In this document: positions 33,404 to 42,112 of the stretch, in pieces
Layout: each line of letters begins with the position of its first letter
Numbering within the stretch: the stretch's first letter is position 1
NCBI RefSeq assembly: GCF_947486615.1
Contig: NZ_CANKUD010000001.1
Location: 310,001 to 374,000 of the forward strand
Source: an uncultured Modestobacter sp.
GTDB taxonomy: Bacteria > Actinomycetota > Actinomycetes > Mycobacteriales > Geodermatophilaceae
DNA: 64,000 nucleotides
Direction: 5' to 3'
Made by a program: the position numbers and the translations under genes
Notes under the pieces: generated by a model
The model's database searches: none
Seen by the model: only the letters and a program-made list of their open reading frames with translations
Told to the model about the DNA's origin: nothing

Positions 33404-34267
33404 TCACCGGGTCGCGGCCGTCACCGCGGTCACCCACTGCGCCAGCGCCGCCTCCGGGGCCTGCGGCAGGAAGAGGCTGGGCTCGGTCAGCTCCAGCTCG
33501 AGCAGCACCGGGCGGCCGGCGTCGTCGGCGACCAGGTCGATCCGGGCGTACAGCGGCGGCTCGGTGCCCGGCACCAGGTCGGGGACGGCGTCGAACACCG
33601 CCTGCGCGACCGCCCGCTGGGCCGGCGTCGGGTCGACCGCGCGCAGGTCGCCGCGGCTGTCCCGGTCCTGGCGCACGCCCTCGCCGCGCCGCAGCAGCGG
33701 GCCCTTGCGCACGGCGTGGGAGAACCGGCCGCCGAGGAACAGCATCGCGGTCTCCCCGGCGTCGTCCACGCTGGCCAGGTAGGGCTGCACCATCGCCGTC
33801 CGGCCGGCGGCGGTGAGCTCGGCGACGTGCCCGAGCACCGCCGCCGGCTCGGTCCAGCGGGCGGTGTCCCGGGAGCCGGCCGAGACCGACGGCTTGACCA
33901 CCCATTCCCCCGCGTCCGGCAGGTCGCCGACCTCGGTGGGGTCCCAGACGGTCGGCACGACGGGGAGCCCCGCGGCCGCGACGTCGCGCAGGTGCGCCTT
34001 GTCGGTGTTCCAGGCCAGCACGGGTGCGGTGTTCCGCAACCGGGGCACGCGCTGCGCCCAGGCCAGGAACTCGGCTCGGCGCCAGGCGTAGTCCCAGCAC
34101 GACCGGACGACGGCCAGGTCGAGGCCGGTCCAGTCGACGTCCGGGTCGTCCCACCGCACCAGGTCGACGGTCAGCCCGGCGCCGCGCAGGGCAGACGCCG
34201 CGAGCGGCAGGTCCGGGTCGACCCGCAGCCCCCGCTCGCTGCTGACCAGCGCGACCCGGGCGCTCAC
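33404..34267 (-). CDS. ATP-grasp family protein (glutathione synthetase-like), unknown substrate
   Basis: A 287-aa ATP-grasp protein. The N-terminal domain has ARVALVSSERGLRVDPDLPLA and VVRSCWDYAWRRAEFLAW. The ATP-grasp region is seen in WVVKPSVSAGSRDTARW, VQPYLASVDDAGETAMLF, SHAVRKGPLLRRGEG and the metal-binding YARIDLVADDAGRPVLLELELTEPSLFL. The family couples a carboxylate to an amine or thiol nucleophile. The start GTG overlaps the stop of the semialdehyde dehydrogenase gene (GTGA), so it belongs to the glucarate operon, although no known step of that pathway needs a ligase. Confidence 0.85.
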   Translation of the reverse strand: MSARVALVSSERGLRVDPDLPLAASALRGAGLTVDLVRWDDPDVDWTGLDLAVVRSCWDYAWRRAEFLAWAQRVPRLRNTAPVLAWNTDKAHLRDVAAAGLPVVPTVWDPTEVGDLPDAGEWVVKPSVSAGSRDTARWTEPAAVLGHVAELTAAGRTAMVQPYLASVDDAGETAMLFLGGRFSHAVRKGPLLRRGEGVRQDRDSRGDLRAVDPTPAQRAVAQAVFDAVPDLVPGTEPPLYARIDLVADDAGRPVLLELELTEPSLFLPQAPEAALAQWVTAVTAATR

Positions 34268-35778
34268 GCCGGCAGCTGGAGGACGCCGTCCACCCGGCGC
34301 GGGATGCCGGTGAAGTCGTCGGTGAGCTCGGCGGGGAGCACGTCGGCCGGGGCGCCCTGCCAGGTGACCGGGCGCAGGAACCGGCGGATCGCCGAGGTGC
34401 CGACCGAGGTGTGCTGGGAGTTGGTCGACGGCCACGGGCCACCGTGGTGCTGGGCCCAGGACACGGCGACCCCGGTCGGGTAGGCGTCGTACACGATCCG
34501 GCCGGCCCGGGTGCGCAGCTCCTGGGAGACGGTCAGCGGCAGCTGGGTCTCCCCCGCGCCGCGCAGCACCGTGGCGGTGAGCGAGGAGGGCATCTTCGCC
34601 AGCGCGGCGAAGAGCTCGGGCTCGCCGTCGTAGCGGGCCACCACGGTGACCGGCCCGAAGACCTCCTCGGTGACCTGCTCGGGCAGCTCCGCGGCCGAGG
34701 TGGTGAGCAGCAGCGGCGTGGCGGTGAAGCCGGGGCCGTCGCCCTCGGTGCCGCGGGCGACGGGGCTGACCCCCGGGGCACCGGCGATGGCGGTGGACAG
34801 CTTCCCGAAGGACGCCGCGATGCCCTCGTTGAGCAGCACCTGCGGGCTGCTGCCGCGGACCGCCTCGGCCATCGCGTCCACGACCTGGTCGCCCTCGGCA
34901 CCGGCGGGCACGAGCACCAGGCCGGGCTTGGTGCAGAACTGCCCGGCGCCCAGGGTGAACGAGCCGACCAGCTCGGTGCCCAGCTGGGTGCCGCGCTCGG
35001 CGGCGGCCTGCGGGGTGACCACGACCGGGTTGAGGCTGCTCAGCTCGCCGAAGAACGGGATCGGGTCGGGGCGCTGCTCGATGATCTGCAGCAGCGCGCG
35101 GCCGCCGTTCACCGACCCGGTGAAGCCGACCGCGCGGATCGCCGGGTGGGCGACCAGGTCGGCGCCGGCCTGCAGGCCGTGCACCAGGCCGAGCGTGCCC
35201 TCCGGGGCGCCGGCCGCGCGGGCCGCCTCGACCAGCACCTCGAACACCAGCTGCGAGGTCGCCGGGTGCGAACCGTGGGCCTTGACGACGACCGGGCAGC
35301 CGGCGGCCAGCGCGGAGGCGGTGTCGCCACCGGGCACGGAGAACGCCAGCGGGAAGTTGCTCGCCCCGAACACCGCGACCGGGCCGATCGGCAGCAGCAT
35401 CCGGCGCAGGTCCGGGCGGGGGCCCATCGGGGTGTCGCCGGGGTGGTCGATCGTGGCCTCGAGGTAGCTGCCCTCCTCCAGCACCTCGGCGAACAGCCGC
35501 AGCTGGTAGGCGGTGCGGGTCAGCTCGCCGCCCAGCCGGGTGGTGCCCAGGCCGGTCTCCCGGTCGGAGACGGCGACGACGTCCTCCCGCCGGGCCTCCA
35601 GGGCGTCGGCCAGGGCGCGCAGCAGCGCGGCCCGGCCGTCCCGGCCGAGCTCCTCCAGCGCGGGGGCGGCGGCGAGCGCCGCCTCGCAGAGCCGGGCCAC
35701 CTCCGCGGAGCTGGTCTCCTGGGCGACGACCTCGGCCGTCTGTCCGGTGCGGGGGTCGATGCTGACGACGTCGCTCAT
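34264..35778 (-). CDS. 2-oxoglutarate semialdehyde (2,5-dioxovalerate) dehydrogenase
   Basis: A 504-aa aldehyde dehydrogenase that should oxidise 2,5-dioxopentanoate to 2-oxoglutarate with NADP. The catalytic Glu is in FFGELSSLNPVVV and the nucleophile Cys in TLGAGQFCTKPGLVLV. NADP-site motifs are PIGPVAVFGASNFPLAFS and GFTGSVNGG, and the C-terminus PRRVDGVLQLPA is typical of the dioxovalerate group. It completes glucarate catabolism after KdgD, encoded in the same operon. ATG at 35778 is the first codon of the MSDVVSIDPRTGQ start. Confidence 0.93.
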   Translation of the reverse strand: MSDVVSIDPRTGQTAEVVAQETSSAEVARLCEAALAAAPALEELGRDGRAALLRALADALEARREDVVAVSDRETGLGTTRLGGELTRTAYQLRLFAEVLEEGSYLEATIDHPGDTPMGPRPDLRRMLLPIGPVAVFGASNFPLAFSVPGGDTASALAAGCPVVVKAHGSHPATSQLVFEVLVEAARAAGAPEGTLGLVHGLQAGADLVAHPAIRAVGFTGSVNGGRALLQIIEQRPDPIPFFGELSSLNPVVVTPQAAAERGTQLGTELVGSFTLGAGQFCTKPGLVLVPAGAEGDQVVDAMAEAVRGSSPQVLLNEGIAASFGKLSTAIAGAPGVSPVARGTEGDGPGFTATPLLLTTSAAELPEQVTEEVFGPVTVVARYDGEPELFAALAKMPSSLTATVLRGAGETQLPLTVSQELRTRAGRIVYDAYPTGVAVSWAQHHGGPWPSTNSQHTSVGTSAIRRFLRPVTWQGAPADVLPAELTDDFTGIPRRVDGVLQLPA

Positions 35779-35831
35779 GGCATGGCTCCTTCTCGCGGGG
35801 CGGGTCGGGCAGGTCTGGTCGGGCGGGCGGG

Positions 35832-36998
35832 TCAGCGGGGCGCGTCGACGTGCACGCGGTCCACGGTCCAGGCGCGCGCCTGCTCGGTCAGCGTGACACC
35901 GAGGCCGGGGCGGTCGGACAGGTGCATCCGGCCGTCGCGGGTCTCCAGCCGCTCGTTGAACAGCGGGTGCAGCCAGTCGAAGTGCTCGACCCACGGCTCG
36001 TGCGGGTAGGCCGCGGCCAGGTGGACGTGGATCTCCATGGCGAAGTGCGGCGCGATCTGCAGGTTCGCGTCGTCCGCGAGCGCGGCCAGCTTCAGGAACT
36101 GGGTGATGCCGCCGATCCGCGGGGCGTCGGGCTGCAGGATGTCCACCGAGCCGGCCCGGATGAGCTCACGGTGCTCGGCGACGGAGGTGAGCATCTCGCC
36201 GGTGGCGATCGCGGTGTCCAGCGACCGGGCGAGCTGGGCGTGCCCCTCGGCGTCGTAGGCGTCCAGCGGCTCCTCGATCCAGACCAGGTCGAACTCCTCC
36301 AGCCGGCGGCTGACCCGCATGGCCGTGGGCCGGTCCCACTGCTGGTTGGCGTCGACCATGAACGGGACGCCGTCCCCGAGGTGCTCGCGCACGGCGCGCA
36401 CCCGGCGCAGGTCCTCCGCGGAGTCGGGCAGCCCGACCTTGATCTTGATGCCGCCGACGCCGCTCTCCAGCGTGCGGGTGGCGTTGTCCTTGACCTGCTC
36501 GACCGTCTCGTGCAGGAAGCCGCCGGAGGTGTTGTAGCAGCGCACCGAGTCCCGGTGGGCGCCCAGCAGCTTGGCCAGCGGCAGCCCGGCGCGCTTGGCC
36601 TTGAGGTCCCACAGCGCGACGTCGAACGCGGCGAGGGCCTGGGTCGAGGCACCGCTGCGGCCGACGGAGGCACCGGCCCAGACCAGCTTGGTCCACAGCC
36701 GGGCGATGTCGCTGGGGTCCTCGCCGATCAGGTCGGGGGCGATCTCCCGGGCGTGGGCGAACTGCGCCGGCCCGCCGGCCCGCTTGGAGTAGCTGAACCC
36801 GACCCCCTCGAACCCGCCCTCGGTGCGGATCTCGGCGAAGAGGAAGGCGACCTCGGTCATCGGCCGCTGGCGGCCGGTGAACACCTTGGCGTCGCTGATC
36901 GGGTTGGGCAGCGGCAGGGTGACCGAGGAGAGGGTGACCTCCGAGATCCGGTCGAGCACGGCCGGGGCCGGCGTCGGGGCGAGAGCGGTCGTGGTCAT
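35832..36998 (-). CDS. L-talarate/galactarate dehydratase
   Basis: A 388-aa enolase-superfamily acid-sugar dehydratase. It follows the Salmonella TalrD/GalrD sequence closely: GRSGASTQALAAFDVALWDLKAKRAGLPLAKLL, CYNTSGGFLHETVEQV, KIKVG with the KxK base, FMVDANQQWDR and WIEEPLDAYDAEGHAQLA as metal ligands, ATGEMLTS, and APHFAMEIHVHLAAAYPHEPWVEHFDWL with the catalytic His. It dehydrates galactarate or epimerises and dehydrates talarate to 5-keto-4-deoxyglucarate. It is the third gene of the kdgD-gudD operon, 16 bp from gudD, so galactarate joins the same pathway. Confidence 0.92.
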   Translation of the reverse strand: MTTTALAPTPAPAVLDRISEVTLSSVTLPLPNPISDAKVFTGRQRPMTEVAFLFAEIRTEGGFEGVGFSYSKRAGGPAQFAHAREIAPDLIGEDPSDIARLWTKLVWAGASVGRSGASTQALAAFDVALWDLKAKRAGLPLAKLLGAHRDSVRCYNTSGGFLHETVEQVKDNATRTLESGVGGIKIKVGLPDSAEDLRRVRAVREHLGDGVPFMVDANQQWDRPTAMRVSRRLEEFDLVWIEEPLDAYDAEGHAQLARSLDTAIATGEMLTSVAEHRELIRAGSVDILQPDAPRIGGITQFLKLAALADDANLQIAPHFAMEIHVHLAAAYPHEPWVEHFDWLHPLFNERLETRDGRMHLSDRPGLGVTLTEQARAWTVDRVHVDAPR

Positions 36999-37014
36999 CA
37001 GGAGCTCCAGGGGG

Positions 37015-38346
37015 TCAGCGGACCAGGCAGGGGCGCTTGGGGTCGAAGCGCCACTCGGGCAGGAGGTACTGCATGGCGACCGCGTCGTCCCGGGCGCCGA
37101 GGCCGTGCTCGCGGTAGAGCTCGTGCGCCGCGGCCAGGGCGTCCCGGTCCAGCTCGACGCCGAGCCCGGGTGCGGTCGGGACGGCGATCTGCCCGTCCCG
37201 GATCTGCAGCGGCGACCGGGTCAGCGCCTGCCCGTCCTGCCAGATCCAGTGGGTGTCCAGCGCGGTGATCTCCCCCGGTGCCGCGGCCCCGACCTGGGTG
37301 AACATCGCCAGCGAGATGTCGAAGTGGTTGTTGGAGTGCGAGCCCCAGGTCAGGCCGAAGTCGGCGCACAGCTGGGCCACCCGCACCGAACCACGCATGG
37401 TCCAGAAGTGCGGGTCGGCCAGCGGGATGTCCACGGCGTTGGTGCGCACCGCGTGGGCCATCTGCCGCCAGTCGGTGGCGATCATGTTCGTCGCGGTCGG
37501 CAGCCCGGTCCGGCGGCGGAACTCGGCCATCACCTCACGGCCGGAGAAGCCGCCCTCCGCCCCGACCGGGTCCTCGGCGTAGGCGAGCACCCCGTGCAGG
37601 TCGCCGAGCAGCGCGACGGCGTCGTCGAGCAGCCAGCCCCCGTTGGGGTCCAGCGTCACCCGGGCGTCGGGGAACCGCTGCGCCAGCGCCCGGACGGCGG
37701 CGACCTCCTGCTCGCCGGACAGCACGCCGCCCTTGAGCTTGAAGTCGGCGAACCCGTACCGGGCCTGCGCGGCCTCGGCGAGGGCGACGACCGCCTCGGG
37801 GGTGAGCGCGGGCTCCCGGCGCAGCCGCTCCCAGTCGTCGGCCGGGGCGTCCTCGGCCACGTAGGGCAGGTCGGTGGCCGCGCGGTCCCCGACGTAGAAC
37901 AGGTAGCCCAGCATCGGCACGGTGTCGCGCTGCTGCCCGTCGCCCAGCAGCTCGGCCACCGGCACCCCGAGGTGCTGGCCGAGCAGGTCCAGCAGCGCCG
38001 ACTCCAACCCGGTCACCGCGTGCACCGTCGTCCGGAGGTCGAAGGTCTGCAGCCCGCGGCCGCCGGCGTCCCGATCGGCGAAGGTGTCGGCGACCGAGCG
38101 CAGCAGCCGCCCGTACGCCGCCACCGGCTGCCCGACGAGCAGCGGGGCCGCGTCCTCGACCGTCCGGCGGATCTCCTCCCCGCCGGGCACCTCACCGACG
38201 CCCTCCCGCCCCGCACTGTCGGTGACGATGACGACGTTGCGGGTGAAGAAGGGCCCGTGCGCACCGCTGAGGTTCAGCAGCATGCTGTCGTGCCCGGCGA
38301 CCGGCACGACCTCGACGCGGGCGACAGTGGGCGCAGTGGCGGTCAT
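37015..38346 (-). CDS. gudD: Glucarate dehydratase
   Basis: A 443-aa enolase-superfamily enzyme close in length to E. coli GudD (446 aa). Signatures include [31 protein letters not shown] with the base lysine, [46 protein letters not shown] and [22 protein letters not shown] with the catalytic His. It dehydrates D-glucarate to 5-keto-4-deoxyglucarate. ATG at 38346. It is the second gene of the operon, 33 bp after kdgD, which uses its product. Confidence 0.95.
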   Translation of the reverse strand: MTATAPTVARVEVVPVAGHDSMLLNLSGAHGPFFTRNVVIVTDSAGREGVGEVPGGEEIRRTVEDAAPLLVGQPVAAYGRLLRSVADTFADRDAGGRGLQTFDLRTTVHAVTGLESALLDLLGQHLGVPVAELLGDGQQRDTVPMLGYLFYVGDRAATDLPYVAEDAPADDWERLRREPALTPEAVVALAEAAQARYGFADFKLKGGVLSGEQEVAAVRALAQRFPDARVTLDPNGGWLLDDAVALLGDLHGVLAYAEDPVGAEGGFSGREVMAEFRRRTGLPTATNMIATDWRQMAHAVRTNAVDIPLADPHFWTMRGSVRVAQLCADFGLTWGSHSNNHFDISLAMFTQVGAAAPGEITALDTHWIWQDGQALTRSPLQIRDGQIAVPTAPGLGVELDRDALAAAHELYREHGLGARDDAVAMQYLLPEWRFDPKRPCLVR

Positions 38347-38379
38347 CGGGTTCCTCTCATCAGACGGCGGGCAGCGGGT

Positions 38380-39294
38380 TCAGGAGACCTTCGAGACCAG
38401 CGCGGTCAGCTCGGCGAGCTCGGCCTCGGTCAGGTCGGTCAGCGGCGGGCGCACCCGGCCGCCGTCCCGGCCCACGGCGGTGAGCCCGGCCTTCACGATC
38501 GACACCGCGTAGCCACGGGCGCGGTCCCGGACGTCGAGGTAGGGGATGACGAAGTCGTTGAGCATCGCGTAGACCGCCTCGCGGTCCTGCGCGCGGACGG
38601 CGGCGTAGAACCGCAGCGCGAACTCGGGCAGGAAGTTGTACAGCGCCGAGGAGTAGGTGCTCACCCCCAGCTGGAGCAGCGGCAGGGCGAACGTCTCCGC
38701 GGTGGGCAGGCCACCGACGTAGATGAGCCGGTCGCCCACCCGGGCGAAGGTGCGGGTCATCTGCTCGATGTCCCCCACGCCGTCCTTGAGGCCGATCAGG
38801 TTGGGGTTGCGGTCGGCGACCTCGGCGACGGTCGCGTCGGTGAGCACCGCGTTGGCCCGGCTGTAGACGATCACGCCGAGGTCGGTGGCCCGGCAGACGG
38901 CGCTGATGTGCTCGACCAGACCGGCCTGGCTGGCCTCGGTGAGGTAGGGCGGGAAGAGCAGGAGCCCGGCGGCACCGGCGGCCTGGGCGGCCTGCGCCTG
39001 GGCGACCGAGACGGCGGTGCCACCGGTGGCGGGCGCGATCACCGGCACCGCCCCGGCCACCTCGTCGACGGCGACCCGGACGACGCGGTCGATCTCGGCG
39101 GGGGTGAGCGAGAAGCCCTCCCCCGTGCCGCCGGCGGCGAAGAGGCCGGCCACGTCGAAGCTGGACTGCCAGGCCAGGTGCTCGCGGTAGCGCGGCTCGT
39201 CGAACTGCAGGTCGGCGTCGAAGTGGGTGACCGGGAACGAGAGCAGACCGGACTTCAGCCGGTCAGCGAGGGCGTCCGGGGGCAGCAACGTCAC
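38380..39294 (-). CDS. kdgD: 5-dehydro-4-deoxyglucarate dehydratase (KdgD)
   Basis: A 304-aa DapA-type TIM-barrel lyase. It decarboxylates and dehydrates 5-keto-4-deoxyglucarate to 2-oxoglutarate semialdehyde. Landmarks are [45 protein letters not shown] with the active-site Tyr, [15 protein letters not shown] with the Schiff-base Lys, [12 protein letters not shown] and [21 protein letters not shown], all specific to KdgD. The GTG at 39294 is preceded by AAGGA. First gene of the leftward acid-sugar operon, with a conserved 21-bp site about 87 bp upstream. Confidence 0.95.
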   Translation of the reverse strand: MTLLPPDALADRLKSGLLSFPVTHFDADLQFDEPRYREHLAWQSSFDVAGLFAAGGTGEGFSLTPAEIDRVVRVAVDEVAGAVPVIAPATGGTAVSVAQAQAAQAAGAAGLLLFPPYLTEASQAGLVEHISAVCRATDLGVIVYSRANAVLTDATVAEVADRNPNLIGLKDGVGDIEQMTRTFARVGDRLIYVGGLPTAETFALPLLQLGVSTYSSALYNFLPEFALRFYAAVRAQDREAVYAMLNDFVIPYLDVRDRARGYAVSIVKAGLTAVGRDGGRVRPPLTDLTEAELAELTALVSKVS

Positions 39295-39380
39295 GGGTCG
39301 TGTCCTTGGGTCCGGCGGGTCCGCGCACTGGCCGACCGGAGGTCGGGGGCGGTGGTCGAGGTCACCCTAGGAACGGCTCA

Positions 39381-39401
39381 CGATGCCTGTCCAAGAGCAA
39401 T
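39381..39401 (+). promoter_or_regulatory. LysR-type operator candidate, copy 1 (before kdgD)
   Basis: A 21-bp sequence beginning CGATGCCTGT and ending AGAGCAAT, found again without mismatch, in reverse orientation, at 40349-40369. It contains a TGC-N10-GCA dyad, fitting a LysR-type binding box. This copy lies 87 bp upstream of the kdgD start and just past the regulator stop codon, the right place to activate the acid-sugar operon. Confidence 0.7.
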
Positions 39402-39428
39402 TCCGCATCGCGCGATGCCCGACGTGCA

Positions 39429-40322
39429 TCATGAAAGCGCTTGCCCACCGTGCAGGGCCGCCAGCGACCGCCACAGCGCCGGGTTCTTGGCGTCCCGGCT
39501 CCACAGCAGGTGGAGCTCGACCGGCTGGGGCACCGGGGTCTCCAGCCGCACCAGCGCGACGCCTGCGATGGTCAGCCCGGTGGCCGACTCCGGCACGAAC
39601 GCGATGCCCCGGCCGGCCGCCACCAGCCACAGCATGGTGAGCACCTGGCTGACCGTGTGCACGGTGTTCTCCGAGGCCGCCGGCACGAACCCGACCACCA
39701 GGTCGTAGAAGTACCGGGCCTTCGTCGGCGAGTGCATCACCACCGGCTCACCGGCCAGGTCCTCCGCCGTCACCGGCCGGTCCAGACCGAGCAGTCGGTG
39801 CCCCAGCGGCACGGCGACGAACAGCGACTCCCGGTGCAGCAGCCGGGAACCGAACCGCTCCGCGTCGAAGGGCGGGCGGGCCAGCCCCAGGTCGATCTCC
39901 TCGGCCAGCAGGCCGGCCACCTGCTCCCGGGTGACCATCTCGGCCAGGTCGACGTCGACGTCGGGCAGGTCGCGGGCCAGGTCGTCGAGCAACCGGCCGA
40001 GCACGCCGTAGGTGGAGGCGGCGGTGAAGCCGATCCGCAGCACGCCGGTGGACCCGGAGGAGACCCGGCGGGCCAGCTCAGGCGCCCCGTCGGCCAGGGT
40101 GAGCAGCCGGCGGGCCTCGACGAGGAAGACCTCACCGGCGGCGGTGAGGGTGACCCGCCGGTTGTCGCGTTCGAGCAACTGGGCCCCGACGGCCCGCTCG
40201 AGCTTCTGGATCTGCCGGCTGAGCGGGGGCTGGGTCATCGCCAGCCGGGCCGCGGCCCGGCCGAAGTGCAGCTCGTCGGCGACCGCGACGAAACCCCGCA
40301 GCTGCTCCAGCGTGAAGGCCAT
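39429..40322 (-). CDS. LysR-family regulator of acid-sugar catabolism
   Basis: A 297-aa LysR protein. The HTH is MAFTLEQLRGFVAVADELHFGRAAARLAMTQPPLSRQIQKLERAVG and the effector domain runs from about 90 to the end (VLRIGFTAASTYGVL, EIDLGLARPPFD, FVAVPLGHRLLG, LVAAGRGIAFVPESAT). It is located between the glucarate operon (same strand, downstream) and the divergent tripartite transporter genes. Identical 21-bp sites occur in both of the flanking intergenic regions, including its own promoter. It probably senses glucarate, galactarate or a keto-intermediate and activates both units. Confidence 0.9.
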   Translation of the reverse strand: MAFTLEQLRGFVAVADELHFGRAAARLAMTQPPLSRQIQKLERAVGAQLLERDNRRVTLTAAGEVFLVEARRLLTLADGAPELARRVSSGSTGVLRIGFTAASTYGVLGRLLDDLARDLPDVDVDLAEMVTREQVAGLLAEEIDLGLARPPFDAERFGSRLLHRESLFVAVPLGHRLLGLDRPVTAEDLAGEPVVMHSPTKARYFYDLVVGFVPAASENTVHTVSQVLTMLWLVAAGRGIAFVPESATGLTIAGVALVRLETPVPQPVELHLLWSRDAKNPALWRSLAALHGGQALS

Positions 40323-40348
40323 GCTGGCAAGGTATCAATCCATGCCCT

Positions 40349-40369
40349 ATTGCTCTTGGACAGGCATCG
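40349..40369 (-). promoter_or_regulatory. LysR-type operator candidate, copy 2 (divergent promoter)
   Basis: Exact 21-bp inverted copy of the site at 39381-39401, located 27 bp upstream of the LysR start and 93 bp upstream of the transporter binding-protein gene. The flanking bases outside the 21 bp differ, so the identity is specific to the element. It suits autoregulation and activation of the divergent transporter. Confidence 0.7.
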
Positions 40370-40461
40370 CCACGTCTCCCTACGCTCCTCACCGTCCCGG
40401 TGCGTGACCCCCCTCACAGCACTGCCAGCCGGAACGCCGGCTTCTCGAAGAGGAGAACCAC

Positions 40462-41478
40462 ATGACCCAGCACCTCGGCGCGCGCCGCTGGACGGTGACC
40501 GGCCTCGGCCTGGCGCTGACCTTCTCGGTCGCGGCCTGCGGCGGCAACGTCGGCGGCGGCGACTCGGACGCCGACGCGGCGGACTTCCCCGGCGGCGACC
40601 CGATCACCATCCTGGTCGGCCAGGACCCGGGCGGCAGCACCGACCTCATCGCCCGGGCGCTGGCCGACGGGGCCACCGAGGACCTCGGCGTCCCGGTCAC
40701 CGTGGAGAACCGGCCCGGGGCCAACGGCGCGCTCGCCGCCCAGGAGCTGGCCGGCGAGGACCCCGATGGCCACACCCTGATGATCTACAACGGCAGCCTG
40801 GCCTACATCACCCCGCTGGCCGTGCCGGAGGACGAGGCGGTGTCGATCGACGACTACGAGATCGTCACCGGGATCAGCCAGGACGACTACGTGCTCGTCA
40901 CCGCGCCGGACTCCGGCTTCAGCACGGTCGAGGACCTGGCCGCCGCCGGCCGGCCGGTCACCTTCGGCACCACCGGCGTGGGCACCGGCAGCCAGCTCTC
41001 CCAGGAGCTGCTCTTCGCCCAGGCCGGCATCGACGCCACCGGGGTGCCCTTCGACGGCGGCTCGCCCACCCTCACCGCCGTCCTCGGCGGACAGGTCGAC
41101 GTCGGCTCGATCCAGCTCGGCGAGGCGATCGAGCAGATCGAGGCCGGCGAGCTGACCCCGATCGTCACCTTCGCCGAGGAGCGCCCCTCCTACCTCCCGG
41201 ACACCCCCACCGCCGTGGAGGCCGGCTACGACGTCCCGGTCCAGCAGTCCCGCGCCGTCTTCGCGCCGCAGGGCACCCCGGACGAGGTGCTGGAGACGCT
41301 CCGCTCGGCCTTCCAGACCGCGTTCGACTCCGAGAGCTACCAGCAGTTCAACGAGGACAACCAGCTCACCCCGAACGAGATCGAGGGCGAGGAGCTGCGC
41401 GAGCGCTGGAACACCAACCTGGAGGAGTACCAGGCGGTGGTCGACGAGTACGGCATCGACCTCGGCGGCGACGCGTGA
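40462..41478 (+). CDS. Tripartite tricarboxylate transporter substrate-binding protein (TctC)
   Basis: A 338-aa exported binding protein of the Bug/TctC family. A lipobox SVAAC (Cys about residue 29) follows the hydrophobic segment, so it is a lipoprotein. The mature part shows ITILVGQDPGGSTDLIARALA and TVENRPGANGALAAQELA. GTTGVGTGSQLSQELLF and VPFDGGSPTLTAVLGGQVDVG complete the ligand fold. The gene is first in the transporter operon and divergent from the LysR gene. Acid sugars are the likely ligand by context. Confidence 0.92.
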   Translation: MTQHLGARRWTVTGLGLALTFSVAACGGNVGGGDSDADAADFPGGDPITILVGQDPGGSTDLIARALADGATEDLGVPVTVENRPGANGALAAQELAGEDPDGHTLMIYNGSLAYITPLAVPEDEAVSIDDYEIVTGISQDDYVLVTAPDSGFSTVEDLAAAGRPVTFGTTGVGTGSQLSQELLFAQAGIDATGVPFDGGSPTLTAVLGGQVDVGSIQLGEAIEQIEAGELTPIVTFAEERPSYLPDTPTAVEAGYDVPVQQSRAVFAPQGTPDEVLETLRSAFQTAFDSESYQQFNEDNQLTPNEIEGEELRERWNTNLEEYQAVVDEYGIDLGGDA

Positions 41479-42104
41479 CCTCTCCGCACCACGGGGCGCA
41501 CGCCCTGGGCAGCCCCGGCGGTCGCGAGACCGCCGGGGCCGGCCCGGCCGGGGACCCGGCACCGCCCCCCTCGACCGACACCGGGATGACCGACGCCGGG
41601 GTGACCGACACCGGCGTGACCGACGCCGTCCACGAGGTGGAGGTCGAGGCCGAGGACCGTCCACCGGCCGCCGGCACGACGAGCAACCTGGTGATCGCCG
41701 TCGTCGTCCTCGCCTTCGGCGTCGCCGCGTTCGCCGGCTCGTGGGCCCTGGGCGCCGGCACGGCGCAGCGCCCCGCCGCCGGCACCTTCCCGCTGCTGGT
41801 CAGCGGTGTGCTGGTGCTCCTGGGCCTCGGGCTGCTCGCCGGCGTCCGGCGGACCAGTGACGCCGAGCGCTTCACCGCCGGCAGCTGGCAGGTGCTCGCG
41901 GGCCTGGCCACGATGGTCGTCTTCGTGGCGCTGATCAGCGTCATCGGCTTCGAGATCCCCGCCGCGCTGCTGGCCTTCGTCTGGCTGCGCGTGCTGGGGC
42001 ACGAGAGCTGGCGCCTGTCGATCATCACGAGCCTGGCCGTGGTGGTCGCCTTCTACCTCCTGTTCGTGGCGGCGCTGTCCGTCCCGATCCCGCACCTCTT
42101 CTAG
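41475..42104 (+). CDS. Tripartite tricarboxylate transporter small membrane subunit (TctB)
   Basis: A 209-aa protein. The last about 140 residues carry four hydrophobic helices typical of TctB (NLVIAVVVLAFGVAAFAGSWALG, FPLLVSGVLVLLGLGLLAG, VLAGLATMVVFVALISVIGF, IITSLAVVVAFYLLFVAAL). The first 65 residues form an unusual hydrophilic extension rich in Gly, Pro, Thr and Asp with short TDAG/TDTG-type repeats. Start GTG overlaps the TctC stop (GTGA). Confidence 0.88.
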   Translation: MTSPHHGAHALGSPGGRETAGAGPAGDPAPPPSTDTGMTDAGVTDTGVTDAVHEVEVEAEDRPPAAGTTSNLVIAVVVLAFGVAAFAGSWALGAGTAQRPAAGTFPLLVSGVLVLLGLGLLAGVRRTSDAERFTAGSWQVLAGLATMVVFVALISVIGFEIPAALLAFVWLRVLGHESWRLSIITSLAVVVAFYLLFVAALSVPIPHLF

Positions 42105-42112
42105 GAGGCTCC

